Source of the DNA: Chloranthus sessilifolius
Lineage: Eukaryota > Streptophyta > Magnoliopsida > Chloranthales > Chloranthaceae
Assembly: GCA_021018995.1 (NCBI GenBank)
Contig: CM037590.1
Location: 42,038,287-42,102,286 of the forward strand
Reading direction: 5' to 3'
DNA: 64,000 nucleotides
The number at the start of each line of letters is the position of its first letter. Positions within the stretch are counted from its first letter, which is position 1. Below the pieces are notes generated by a model, which was given only the letters and a program-made list of their open reading frames with translations, did no database searches and was not told where the DNA came from. Position numbers and translations under genes: made by a program. Shown here one piece after another: positions 23,329 to 35,189 of this stretch.

Positions 23329-24780
23329 AATGGCTGATACCCAAAATGCAAAGGTCCTGTATTTGATTATGAAGTGGGGTTTTGGGTCTTTAGAAAATGG
23401 AAATTAAGGAGGGTTCAGGAGACTTACCATGTGTCTTGGATTGTTGAGAAGAGGAGCTTTAAGATTTTTGGCTGCACTGCCTCATTAAAGAAGTTGCTTC
23501 TATATTGGGAAAATCATTTGAAATGAGTTACATAAGCTCACGGAGCGTTGCAGAGAAAAATAAATATTTTCTGAAAATTTTAAAAGACCACCTCTAGCTG
23601 GAGGTCTTCCCATTAAGAGGGCTGCTACGCGCACACGTTTCCATTTTTATTTTTTTATTTTTTTTATTGAATGGATTTTTGTTTGCCTGTTTGATTTTTC
23701 TGGTGCAGATGTGGAGGAATTTACCACGTTGTGATCCTGGTTAGGGTTTATCTCTCGGTATATAAGAGAAAGCTGTGGAAACGGGGGGTAAAGAAACAGA
23801 TTCCTAGTTTGGAGGGAGAACTCTCTTTTCGGGAATAAGAGTTAGGGGCATTTTAGCCACGAAAAGTGACGGAAATAATTTTTACTTTTATATAATAGTA
23901 TGGGTTTAAGAAGCCTGCAATCCGTTCCCTTTAGGAACCGACCAACAATGCCAGTCAATGGCTAACAGTTGGGCATTGTTGGTCGGTTCTCTACTTTGAG
24001 AAGTATCTCTCTTTTGTTTCAGAGAAGTGTAGAAGGGAGTGAGCTGGTTGGGTCTCCAAGTATTAATATGACCCAAGTATCAATATGACCGTTGGAGAAA
24101 CGAAGAAGGGAGCTTGGCAGTATCAATATGACCCTTGGAGAAGGCCTTAATCCAGTGTGCATCTGTTTGGTATTATACAGCGCTGCCACTCAAATCCTTA
24201 CCTTTTTGGCTCAAATTGCTCCGAATGCTATACGTCCCTTTCGCTAAAGCTCAAATTGCTCCGACTGCTATATGTCGCTTACGCTCAGAAAAATAAGAAA
24301 AGTTAGTGGGTCCCACAGAAATTCGAGAATCCGCCAAAATTTTGGCTCTCACACGGGGTCTTAAAGAATCACTCGTATCCTTAGCCATCTCTTAACTCTG
24401 TTGCTTGGATGAAGATGTTGCATCATGCTTTCCGTCTAGAGCTCTCAAAGGGTCGGATTAGAGCCAAAATTTGTCCGATCTTGCCTGGGTTGGGTTACTA
24501 TCAAAATGAGCTCGGCCCTTGTCCGAGCCAAGATGTACTCATTCCAACCTGGTCCTACCATTTTTAATAAATTTACTAGTAGAGTGGTTTTTTTTTTTTT
24601 GAGGCCTAATAGAAGGTTCTCTTATAACAGTTTTGCATCAATTTTTTAAATAACAGCTTTTAAGAAGGCGGTGGTTGGTGATTCTGGTTTGTTCATTCGT
24701 AAATCACATATAGAGAGAATAAAATTGTGATTTGTGAATAGGACTCGAGGGATTAGGAACTTTCAATAATATTGCAGGTG
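23329..24780. other. Intergenic; contains a perfect hairpin and short direct repeats
   Basis: No gene recognised. It holds an 18-bp perfect inverted repeat at 23935-23989, repeated AGTATCAATATGACC words at 24066-24135, and a duplicated CTCAAATTGCTCCGAMTGCTA stretch at about 24210-24284. Confidence 0.5.
23935..23989. repeat. Perfect 18-bp inverted repeat (hairpin)
   Basis: GAACCGACCAACAATGCC at 23935-23952 is exactly complementary to 23972-23989, with a 19-nt loop. No gene is associated. Confidence 0.9.
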
Positions 24781-25460
24781 CCATATTAAATATGTTGAAT
24801 AAGGTATAATTCCAACCACCGTCGTCAATTGATTGACGTTGAAAAGTCAATCGATTGAGGTTGGGATCAATCGATTGACTGATGGGCTGATATAGATCCG
24901 AAAGTTTATATAATTGGCTATTTTCGGGAATCTCACTTTAGTCAAGATTTCCTAAGTTATTAGGAGACTATTTTGGAAGTGTTTTGAATACTTACAACTC
25001 TAAAGAAATTTGGGAGATACGTTTTCAAAAGAGTGAGCTTGGAAAAAATTTCATGGTGAAAAATCTATGAGAATACTTTGAGAGAAAAAAAAAAATATTG
25101 AAGAATAGTTTGGAGATTGAAGATACGATTGAAGCCGTTCTTGTGTCGGAATCGTGATTATATTCCGGCAGATCTCTTTTCTGTTATTTGAAGGACTGCG
25201 TCCTTGGTTTAACGACAGATTTATTATTGAATATTTTGCTAGATCTTGATTGAGTTTGCACTAGAGAGAAGAGAGTATGTGTGTTGTAAACATTTAGAAA
25301 ATAGTGCATATACTCCCGTGGACGTAGCCCTTGATTGGGTGAAATACGTAAATCTTTATATTGTGCGTGTGATTAATTTTTTGTCCAAATCTTCTTATTT
25401 TTCCGCATTCATCATGATAGGTAATTCATAGTGTGGGTAGAATTCCTAACAAAATACCCA
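24780..25460 (+). mobile_element. Candidate solo or partial copia LTR
   Basis: Contains TTTATATAATTGG as a TATA-like box, then near the 3' end CCCGTGGACGTAGCCC and GAAATACGTAAATCTTTAT followed by CCGCATTCATCATGATAG. This is the order of words typical of the R-U5 part of many plant copia LTRs. TCAATCGATTGA palindromes occur near 24825-24880. No primer-binding site or coding region follows, so it is solo or truncated. Confidence 0.45.
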
Positions 25461-26221
25461 ATGATTTAAATCATTAAACGGTTTAATTTGTGGGTATTTA
25501 GTGAAATATCTTATATAATTTTATAAAAAAAAATTAATATTTTAGAAACATTTGAAATTTAGGAAAAATCAGGGCGGACTACTGAACACTGTCCATTACT
25601 TTCATTTGTCATCTAATAGGGTTTCAAACCCTTTATTTTTCTTTTTAGAATTGACTATCTTAAATGACATGTGAACACCAAAAAATGTTTAAATAATGTT
25701 ACATAATTAAGATGTGGCTGATCTGTACCATTAAAGTGATAGAACATAGATTAAGCTACAACATGTTTAAAAATGGTATTTTAGGGAGATTTAAATCAAT
25801 CGATGTGTGAACTATAAGATCAATAGATATTTTTAATTTTAATGACTGATATTAAAGCTCATCAATATGATAGATTACATCTCCTCATAGTCATTTTTCT
25901 TTTGGCTGATTTGATGTTCTAATGAAAGAATGCCACTTGGACAATTTAAATTAGTAATAAATGTGTCACATAACATAATAATAAATCACATTTGGATGGT
26001 GTGAGATAAAAAATTTAATTTTAATAGTGAAAGATCATTTAAACATTTTGGTGTTTAAATTTTAGTTAGGAGCCATTATCTCTTTTCATATTCTGACCGA
26101 GAATTGTCCACAATATTTGAAAGATTCTATATATATATATATATATATAATATAGACTGAGGTGTTAGAAAGTTTTACTAGGTTCAAATTATAAAGGATT
26201 CTTTTATCTCCACTCACAAAA
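25461..26221. other. Intergenic, nothing recognised
   Basis: AT-rich; a short (TA)n at 26131-26149. No gene signal. Confidence 0.45.
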
Positions 26222-26690
26222 ACTCTAAGGCTGCGTTTGGGTTAGTTCTTTTGGGGTAAAGAGCAGCTCTTTTATTTTTTGGCTTCGACAAAAAATTATT
26301 TTTACATTTGATAACACAGCTTTTTGTCTCATTTGCTCTGACGAAGAGTTGTTTTAAGTGATAAAACTGCTTTATGCCTACTTTATTTCAGAGTAGATTT
26401 TATCTGCTCTGACAGAGAACAGGTAAAGAGTTGCTTCTGCTCTTATAAGAGCTAACCCAAACAGAGCCTAAGGCTGCCTTTGGGTTAGGTCTTTTGTAGC
26501 AAAGAGCAGCTCTTTCACTTTTTTGTTCCGTCGAATAATTATTTTTATGTTCGGTAACACAATTCCTCACTTCATTTACTCCAACAAGAAGTTATTTTAA
26601 GTGATAAAACTGCTCTATACCTATTCTATCCCAAAGCAGATTGCAGATAAAGCTCCTTCTTCATAATAGCAAACCCAAACACAGCATAAA
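26222..26690. mobile_element. Two tandem hAT-like foldback MITEs
   Basis: Unit 1 (26222-26469) starts AAGGCTGCGTTTGGGTTAG and ends GAGCTAACCCAAACAGAGCC. Unit 2 (26470-26690) starts AAGGCTGCCTTTGGGTTAG and ends GCAAACCCAAACACAGC. Inner sequence is shared (AAGAGCAGCTCTTT, AAGTGATAAAACTGCT). GGCTGCGTTTGG termini are common in plant hAT-type MITEs. Confidence 0.6.
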
Positions 26691-26923
26691 AGTACCAACG
26701 CCAAAAACCATTAATGATGCTTGAAACCAAATCATGAAGATAATTTTTAATCCCAATCTTCCACTTGAGAATTGAGATCATATCTTATAATCAATCAGAT
26801 TTTGATTCCACGTGGCACACTTTCCAAAGTGATTCAAGATGTGTTCGACATAGAATAAAATCTGAACAAGATTCATGGTGAAAGACAGGCCATTATTCAA
26901 GTTAATCGGCGTTGGTGTCTTTA
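26691..26923. mobile_element. Long-palindrome foldback family copy upstream of the PPR gene
   Basis: Contains CCCAATCTTCCACTTGAG, GATTTTGATTCCACGTGGC and GGCGTTGGTGTCTTTAG. It lies less than 100 bp upstream of the PPR start codon and so may form part of the promoter or 5' UTR. Confidence 0.6.
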
Positions 26924-27011
26924 GAGTTTTGGTGGGGGAAAATAGATAAAGGCACCTCTACGATAGATAGTTTCACTAATAAAATAAAAAAAAATAATTG
27001 GTATACAAGAA

Positions 27012-30000
27012 ATGCCGAACTTTTCGTGTTGTTGTTCAGTCGGTAAGAAAATCTCTTCATATCTATCCACGATTTCGAAATTTAGATCGTTTTCTCACAT
27101 GGGTTCTTCTGTAAACATCAATGAAACATCTGGTGATTTTAAGAACCAGAGAAAGAAGAAGAAACCCGTCACTTCAGGTATGCTTAATAACTATACTTTT
27201 TTTCAATTAATTTTGGCTTTATTTTTATTTGATTTCTCCTATCCTATGTAACATTTTTATATCTTATGTTTCTACCTTTGAAGTTCATCTACTAATTTGC
27301 ATTCTCATTTTCAGTTTGGAGTACAAATGTTAATTTTTTTACCAGAAGCTCTTTGTATAATCTGTTGCTTCTAGGTATTTTTTTTTTTTATTAAATTTCC
27401 TGATTTTGAAAATGGATTCTGGGTTTTTTCTTTTTAAAAGTTAAAGGACCCAAAATTTGAATTTAATCTTTGAGTATATTCTGCAACTCTCGCTCTGTCT
27501 CTCTCTCTCTCTCTTAGCTGTAGCAACATGGTTTAAAGGGATTATCTCTCCTTACTGATATCACAATATTATCAAGCCTATGAGTAGCCATTTAGTTACT
27601 GAATCCTGTCAAAAGCTGACTTCGTATACTTCCAAGGGCCAGGGCATCTGTACAAGTCAGCGTTTGGCAGGATTGATGGGTAAAGGCTCTTCATAGGCTT
27701 CATAAATCTTATGATGCCAGTGATACCCCATTAGTCTGAAGTGTCAAAAAAAAGAGTATGATACTTGCACTATAAGGGTACTTACATAATATTTAAGTAT
27801 AAATATGGCTTTCATAATTTACAAATGTTTCCTCCTTTTTTTACGGTATTTTTTTCTTATTTTTATCAATTTTTAAATCGCATATGTTGAAAAATTCACA
27901 TTTTAATCCTTTTTTTCCTTGAGTTAAGCAGAATTCACTTCTATACATCTACCAATTTTGAATTAGTATATATTATTAATTGTAATCTTTATGTGGTGAA
28001 AACAGCCCAGGGAATCGAGAACAGCATCTACACAATACTTACCATTCATCGCTGGGAATCTTTGAGTCACATGAACTATAGATTGACGCCACTTAGAACT
28101 GTTCATGGGAATCTGGCCTTAAAATTCCTCAACTGGGTTATCCGGCAACCGGGATTTGATCACATAGCCCACATCTACTGCATCACAGCACACATACTTA
28201 TTAGAGCTCGCATGTATGAACCTGTTAAATCAATTTTGAGACACATTTCTCAAATGGGTATTGGGTGTCAGTCTGTTTTCAATATTCTTATGGACACATA
28301 CCGACATTGTAATTCGAATCCTTCAGTTTTTGATCTCTTAATTAAGGTTTACGCCCGAGAAGGTATGCTTGTAGATGCTGTAGAGACTTTTAGGTTAATG
28401 TGTGCCCGAAGGTTTAAGCCATCTGTCTACACTTGTAATGTTGTTCTCACTGCAATTGCAAAGGAGGAGAGAATGGGCTCGGTATGGCTATATTTTAAAG
28501 AAATGCTGGCGAAGAGGATTTGCCCCAATGTGGGCACTTTCAATATACTGTTAAATTCACTTTGTGTTGAAGGGAGGCTTAGAAAAGCCGGTTACGTTTT
28601 GAAAAAGATGGAAGAAATTGGCTGTGTACCGACTACTGTGACTTATAACACACTTCTTGATTGGTACTGCAAGAAAGGGAGGTTCAAGGCCGCTCTTAAA
28701 TTGATAGATTGTATGACTACCAAAGGTATTGAGGCAGACGTGTGCACTTATAATATGCTTATTGATAACTTGTGTAGAAAAAATAGGAGTGCAAGAGCTT
28801 ATTTGCTATTGAAGAAAATGAGGAAGAAGAGATTATCTCCCAATGAAGTTACCTACAATACTCTTGTTAATGGATTTTGTAAAGAAGGGAAGATCAATGT
28901 TGCTACTCGGATTTTTGACGAAATGTTGAGTTTTAGTATCTTGCCGAGTTGTATTACTTACAACACTTTGATTGATGGGCATTGTCGAAATGGTAATTTG
29001 GAAGAAGCTTATAGGCTTTTAGATGAAATGGAAACGATAGGATTGGGGCCTAATGAAGTTAGCTATGGTGCTCTTTTGAATGGGTTTTGCAAGGCTTGCA
29101 AGTTGGATGCTGCGATAAATTTGCTAGAAAAAATGAGGACGAAGGGCCTAGCTCTTGATCGTATAATTTACACGATTTTGATTGACGGGTTTTGCAAAAA
29201 AGGTCAACTCCACAAAGCTTTACAATTGTTTGATAACATGTTTGAGGATGGTATTAATCCCGACAGTGTCACATATTCGGTTCTTATAAGTGGATTCTGC
29301 AAAGTGGGCAAGATAAGCCATGCAAAGGAGCTTATATGCCAGATGCACAAAGCCAGGGTTGCACCCAATAACATCATATATGCAACACTAATCTACAATT
29401 ACTGCAAGCAGGGAAATATCATGGAAGCAATGAAGATTTATGCCACTATGAATCGTATGGGTCATGATGTTGACCTGATCACATGTAACACATTGATGGG
29501 TGCACTTTGTAGAACTGGGAAGTTGGTTGAAGCGGAGGAGTTCATGCAACATGTTACTAGGATGGACCGGCATCCTAATTCAATTAGCTTTGATTGTATT
29601 ATAAACGGGTACTGCAGCCGGGGTGATGCCTTGGGAGCATTTGCTATCTTTGATGAAATGGTCAAACAGGGTCAACATCCGAGTGTTTTCACATATGGAA
29701 CTCTACTGAAAGGACTATGCAGGGGAGGAAATATGGAGGTAGCAGAGAAGTTTTTGCATAAACTGCATAAAATTCCGCTTGCTGTTGATAGCGTGGTGTA
29801 TAATATATTGCTGGCTGAGACAAGCAAAGCAGGAAAGTTGGAGGACATGCTGAGATTCTATGCCGAAATGGTTTGGAGGAACGTGTCTCCCGATATATAC
29901 ACGTATAATATTCTTCTCAGTGGTTTTTGTAGGAAGGCGAAGATGGTTCCAGCGATTCTTCTGTTTAAAAAAATGGTGGAAAATTCGTTGCTTCCAAATC

Positions 30001-31253
30001 ATGTCACTTATACTTGCTTAATTCATGGGCTGCTCAAGGAAGGCCAGCTAAATGCTGCTTCCTATCTTTATGAAGAGATGACAAGGAAAGGCATATACCC
30101 GGATACTGTTTTGTTTAATTCAGTTATAGATGGGTTCTCAAGGGCAGGACAAATGCAAAAGGTTGATAAATTTGAGGCTATGATGTGGCGTAAAGGCTTT
30201 TCTCCTAATCTGATTACTTATAACATTCTTATTCACGGATATTCCAAAAAACGACTGCTACCGAGATCCCTAATTCTGTACAAAATAATGATTGGGAGAG
30301 GTTTCATCCCCAATAACCTAACATATCATGCTTTAATTCTCGGGCTTTGTGAGTCTGGGATGCTGGATATTGGGTTAAAATTATTACAGAAGATGGTTAG
30401 AGAAGATATTATTCCTGACCAGATGACATTTAACTTGCTCATTACCAAGTGTAGTGAGAAATGTGAGATGAGGACCACCTTCAAGTTATTTTACGGTATG
30501 GATAGTTTAGGAGTGCTGCCCAACAAAGATACCTATGATGCCATTATCAGTGGACTGATCCGAAAAGGTGGTCTCGACGAATCAAATGTTGTTTTATGTG
30601 AAATGATGGAGCAAGGTTTTGTTCCTAAACACACAGATTACATTACAATGATTAATGGCAAGATCAGGGTTGGGGATATACAAGGAGCATTCAGACTGAA
30701 AGATGAGATGGCGGCACTTGGCCTCGTGCCCCGTGATGTTGCCGAGAGTGCCATTGTCAGAGGACTTTGCAAGTGCGGGAAGCTTGAAGAAGCAATGCTG
30801 GTTTTTGATAGAGTGCTTCAAGAAGGGTTGGTTCCAACTATAGCTACATTTACAACTCTAATGCATTTACTTTGCAAAGAAGCCAGGCTTGTTGATGCTC
30901 TGAACCTGCGGGAATTGATGGAACAACAATTCAGCTTGAAACCTGATGTCGTGGCTTACAATGTTCTCATTACGGGATTTTGTACCAGTGGTCATATTGC
31001 CGTGGCCTTTGAACTATACGAGGAGATGAAACAAAGGGGTCTTTGGCCTAATATCACTACTTATGCCTTGCTCATTAGTGCTGTTTCCAAGGAAACTAGT
31101 ATTGATAAGGGGGAAATGCTCTTGACGGATATAGAAGAGAGGGGCTTGATTGCTCGAGATAAAAATACTGGAGATATGCAGGAAGAGTTGAGGAAGGCCA
31201 TGACAAGATTAAATGGCCTAAGGCATAAGGGGAAAAAAATTCCATCAGAATGA
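27012..31253 (+). CDS. P-class pentatricopeptide-repeat protein, At5g55840-like
   Basis: PPR proteins bind organelle transcripts and act in their processing, stability or translation (family knowledge); the target here is unknown. Exons are 27012-27177 and 28006-31253, joined at a split Ala codon (G/CC), giving 1,137 residues. Exon 1 encodes a Ser/Lys/Arg-rich N terminus (MPNFSCCCSVGKKISSYL...) with no early acidic residue, as in mitochondrial or plastid presequences. Exon 2 opens with a conserved block (SIYTILTIHRWESLSHMNYR), then about 27 tandem 35-residue P-type motifs from about residue 160 to 1106, such as TYNTLVNGFCKEGKINVA. No C-terminal E, DYW or SMR domain is seen. The start was chosen because the long frame has no ATG before 28071, which would cut the conserved block, while exon 1 supplies an ATG in phase. 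The order and wording recall Arabidopsis At5g55840. Intact, no stop codons. Confidence 0.93.
27178..28005 (+). other. Intron of the PPR gene
   Basis: Donor GT at 27178-27179 (TCAG/GTATGC) and acceptor AAACAG at 28000-28005. Contains a (CT)n tract at 27497-27516. No other feature seen. Confidence 0.8.
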
Positions 31254-31790
31254 ATAGGTTGACCATTAAAGTTCTCAACATGGAAGCTAGCATGTTACTG
31301 ATTCTGATGCCTTAACAGATCCCTAGGTTAGTTAAATGTATAACATTGAGAGCATTAATATAACGTTCCTCATCTTCTGTTTGTAGACTGGATTCCTTAT
31401 CCTATCTTTCTCTGCAGTTGAATTTCCTCCGGGCTCCGTCTCATCTGACTTTTGCTGAGGAATTGCGGCAATATCTCCCAGTGTTAATGCTGGTAAGGTT
31501 TTATCATTTGATTTTTTTTCATGTAATGCATCGCTCAATGCCGAATTACAAATAACTTATGTAACTTCAAATCTGTGCTTTTCAGTAATTAGTTGTTATA
31601 ATGATGAGTGGCTGGGTGTCTAAATGGATGCCAAAATGTTCTTTCTTGTTAAAGTTTTCCTATATATTTCTTGTCACTATTTCTCCAACTATCGCAGTTA
31701 AAGTAGCTTGATATTTGGTTATTAGCCTGTGGTTGATGCGGACTTGATAATTACTGCTCAGGAGAAGGAAATCCTAGGATGATGAAAAAA
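31254..31790. other. 3' flank of the PPR gene; nothing firm
   Basis: Follows the TGA stop. A pyrimidine-AG then GT pair around 31410-31494 could mark an untranslated exon, but this is speculative. No poly(A) signal is obvious. Confidence 0.4.
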
Positions 31791-32195
31791 AGATATAAAT
31801 TGCGACTGGTATCACTTGTGGATTGCCACATCCTTATGAAGACTCTGGATAGCACTATATATGTCCTCATCTTCTTTGCTTAAAACACGGACACCATCTG
31901 ATTATTTTCTTACGGTGTTCTGATTTGTTTCTGCCAGGTCATTCTCATATTATCCTTAGGGACATCAAGTTGGCACATATTTTTTTTTATGACTCTTTTG
32001 AAGCATGGGCATGTTGTACTTGTATTAGTATTTTTTGTGTTTTATTTTGTTTGTTTTTATTTTTTTTAATATTTTTTTATATAATGCATTGATGTGTTCT
32101 TGAAGGTTTCAGATTTTGGGCTTGTCAGACTACCAAATAATACTCATGCCAAGCTCGTGCGTCCGCTCATGTTATGGGGATGTTAGGGTAGATTA
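31791..32195 (+). pseudogene. Decayed receptor-like kinase fragment
   Basis: Three kinase pieces occur in the right order on the plus strand. Around 31800-31826 is RLVSLVDC (cf. HLVSLVGYC). At 31940-31978 is HSHIILRDIKLAH, a damaged catalytic loop (cf. HPRIIHRDIKSSN). At 32103-32150 is KVSDFGLVRLPNNTHA, the DFG activation segment. The intervening DNA is non-coding and the segment after DFG runs into a stop (HVMGMLG*, cf. RVMGTFGY). The missing HRD His, stops and frame changes show it is dead. The pattern fits a plant receptor-like or PERK-type kinase. Recognised by eye only. Confidence 0.55.
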
Positions 32196-32842
32196 TGGAT
32201 TCTTTATTACAGTGGAGAACTAATTGCAATTTGAACCTTTTATAGCTTTGGTTACTGATATAAAACAGCCTTTTTATGTTTTTCTGTTCCTTTTTTCTTT
32301 CTTCATTGTAATAAAAAACAAACTAATTGATATATAAATATGCTTCTAACATTTTATGCGTGTTTTCAGTTTCATGCAGCCAGAAATGCCTCAGGAGTCA
32401 CGCTTCTAGAACTCGTGCTAAGGTGTAAACCTATTGATCGATCGCAACTTTTGTAGGATCAGAGTTTAGTTGGATGGTTGAGCCTTCAATTATGAAAATT
32501 GTTATTAATGCCCGCTAAATTGATTTTAGTGGTTCATATTGTCTAGCATACTTTTATTCATTCTCATAGACATTATGTTCAATAAAGAACCCAGAATAGC
32601 TTGAATTCCTAAACTGTGCTTTAGCGTTTAGATCAAATTTTAGACTCTATGATAGACACTTCTAATTTTCATTTAAGGTGCAAAAGGGGATCTGGTCTGT
32701 TCTTGTTCTCAAGGATTTTCAAATTTTTTTTTTTGAAAATGAAAATGGATGCGCATATGTTAGTGCTGAAAGCTACAAATTTTCCCTTAAGAATATGATA
32801 GTGTCAAAGCCACATTTCTTCCCCGATTCCCCCTGTATAGAC

Positions 32843-33180
32843 AAAGGCTGCGTTTGGCATAGCTCTTTGTCAGCTCCCTGCCAGAGGCGGATATACTTGC
32901 TTTAGCAAGCCCCCTTCTCCTTGCTAACTCCTTGCAAAGTAGGATTTTGCTGTTCAAGAATCTACCTCCCTGCTCTCTGCTAACATCCTGCCAGAGCAAA
33001 TAAAATCTGCTCTGGCAAGGAGTGAGCAGAGAGCAAGGGAGAATTGATGAAGCAAGTAAATCCTGATATGCAGGGAGTTAGCAAGGAGCAGGGATTTAGC
33101 AAAGAGAAAGGGAACATGCTAAATCAGGTAAGCCCTACTCTGGCAGGGATCTAGCAGAGAGCTATGCCAAACATGGCCAA
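32843..33180. mobile_element. hAT-like foldback MITE
   Basis: Left end AGGCTGCGTTTGGCATAGCT and right end AGAGCTATGCCAAACATGGCC are inverted. Interior repeats CTGCTAAC, TTGCTAACTCC and GAGCAGGGA words in both orientations. Related to 56084-56762. Confidence 0.6.
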
Positions 33181-34803
33181 AATCACTAGTATTTCCGGCT
33201 GCACTGGATCCCTTTTGCCGCTACATGCATCCACTTTTTACACTTAATGCAGAACATGGAAGACACACATTCTCAACATGCATCTCTATTTTCCGTACAT
33301 GGTTGCATATGGACTCAAATATCTAGACTTGACCATATATGTGGGTTTTCCGTTCATTTGTCACTGACACAAAGATCTCAATAGGCTTTCTCCAAGGATC
33401 TAGGATTCACCTTGAACATGCCCTTAGGCCTTTAACTCCCCTGTACGTGCATTTTTAGTTTACATTTATGGAACGCTCAGACAAGCTCTCGATGGCTTCT
33501 CCAAGGATCTAGGATTCACTTTGAACACAAAGCCCTGGGGCATTAGACTACCATGCCTCTGACGTATCCGTTTTGTCCAAATTTTCTCTTAATATGTGTT
33601 TTTTAAATGCCTTGAACAATAGTTATATGGAGATAAAAAATGTTGTACTAAAAAGGCTGGTAGCAATGCAGAGATAGGATCAAGCAGGGCAGTGAAGCAG
33701 AGATTTTTATAGGTAAGTGGTGTGTTGGTCGACCAATGAGTGCTTCAATCAAGGGGATGTCTCTCATAAGATAACGTTATAATCTGCATTACTGTATGAT
33801 GCAAATTTTTGGGCTGTGAAGAAGCAACAAGAAGATAGGGTCCAAGTAACTGAGATCTGTATGTTGTGGTTAGGGGATGTTTTTCGTGAGGTGATGGTAC
33901 GACATGTATTACTGCATGGTGCAGATTTTTGGGCTGTGAAGCAGCAACACGAATATAGAGTGAGTACATGGTGGTTTTGGAGTAACATGAATTAGAAAGC
34001 ATACATGAGAGGAAATTTAGGGATACAATAAAGGAGTGATGTTTGTGATGGTTTGGACATTTCCGTTGAAAATTTGAAACAAGCTTGCGCGGAGGATTGC
34101 TATGATAAAAGGATAAGTAGCAAAAGGAGAGTTTAACAAATACTTTGAGGGAAGTAGTGAGTAGCAACATAAAGGACTGTGGAGTGATAGAGTTTAACCT
34201 AAATATGAATGAGTGAAAAAATATGACTTGCAAAGCTGGTCCGAACTGGATGGGACAAGGAGATGATAATGCTATTGTTACTGATTAAGTGTTGCTTATG
34301 TTGAACGTTGGATATTGATCAGCCACTCTACAGATCCCATTGAGGTAGCTTATTTGGATGATCTCATTGCCTAATAACCAATTGGTATTCAATTGATGTT
34401 GATTGAGCTCATTAATAAATTCGTATATGTTTTAATTTTATTTTTCATCAATTGGAAAGTCATTGGCTTCAATTTTCCCCGCACTATAGAATGGATGACC
34501 ACTTCTTTATCAGGTTTAGGGTAACTGTAATTTTCCATGGAAGGTGAACATTATTTATGAGAGACCGACTCGTTTTACCTATTTACATGGATATTTGCCA
34601 CGAGAAGCACCCATTTAGGCCACATGGTATACATCTTTGATCATTTTAAATGTTTCATGTGGATGGCCATCACTTGTGTATCACACACAACTTAAAAATG
34701 ATGCCTATCAGATTATTAGAGCAGTGGAACCATCTGATCATTTCTCATACTCTCTTTCTCTTGCATCCATGGAGTTTTGGGGTAAAAATTTCCATCTCAT
34801 TAG
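33181..34803. other. Intergenic, with short duplications
   Basis: Contains CTCCAAGGATCTAGGATTCA twice (about 33390 and 33498) and a 120-bp tandem duplication at 33753-33990. No gene recognised. Confidence 0.5.
33753..33990. repeat. 120-bp tandem duplication
   Basis: GGGGATGT at 33753 recurs at 33873. Both units contain TTTTTGGGCTGTGAAG and CAGCAACA/GAAGCAACA. The copies are diverged, so the event is not very recent. Confidence 0.85.
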
Positions 34804-34930
34804 GGCATGGTTCAAAATTTTGGCCGAAATTTGAAGATTTCGGCTGAAATGCTTCGGTTTTGGTCCCCACTAAAAACCAAAATGAAAACTCAAGATTTCG
34901 GCTGAAATTCAAAATTTTGGCCGAAATTTC
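34804..34930. repeat. CCGAAATTT-rich dispersed repeat, interrupted by a copia element
   Basis: AAAATTTTGGCCGAAATTT words and GGTCCCCACTAAAAACC. The copia LTR begins directly at its right edge. Confidence 0.6.
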
Positions 34931-35176
34931 TGTTGGAAATGTTAATTCTATTATATGGGTGCAGTAAGTAACTTTGGGGGTGTGTGTAGTTAAGTGGGGA
35001 TTTAAGTTGTATACAATTCACTTAACTCTTGAACCATGTAATACGTGAACATGCCAAGATGGTATAAATAATATTTTGTATTGGGATTTGGGTCACATTG
35101 ACTCAACCCTAATATCTTTCTTCTTATTCTTCCTCCTCTCTATTACTAAACCCTAACCCTAATTACAGTTTTATCA
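34931..35176 (+). repeat. 5' LTR of the copia element
   Basis: 246 bp starting TGTTGGAAATG and ending TTTTATCA, the usual TG...CA limits. A TATA box TATAAATA lies at about 35063-35070. No second copy was found in the window. Confidence 0.8.
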
Positions 35177-35189
35177 TGGTATCAGAGCC
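35177..35189 (+). promoter_or_regulatory. Primer-binding site, initiator Met tRNA type
   Basis: TGGTATCAGAGCC directly after the LTR, the standard plant copia sequence complementary to the 3' end of initiator methionine tRNA. Confidence 0.9.

Noticed and set aside
27993..31253. PPR gene as a single exon starting at 27993
   Set aside because: The first codon there is GTG, not ATG. An acceptor at 28005 and an in-phase upstream exon explain the region better.
31332..31538. 68-codon antisense frame downstream of the PPR gene
   Set aside because: Composition looks gene-like (ALTLGDIAAIPQQ), but there is no recognisable family, splice context or continuation.
33745..34233. 162-codon antisense frame
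   Set aside because: Explained by the 120-bp tandem duplication; no domain seen.
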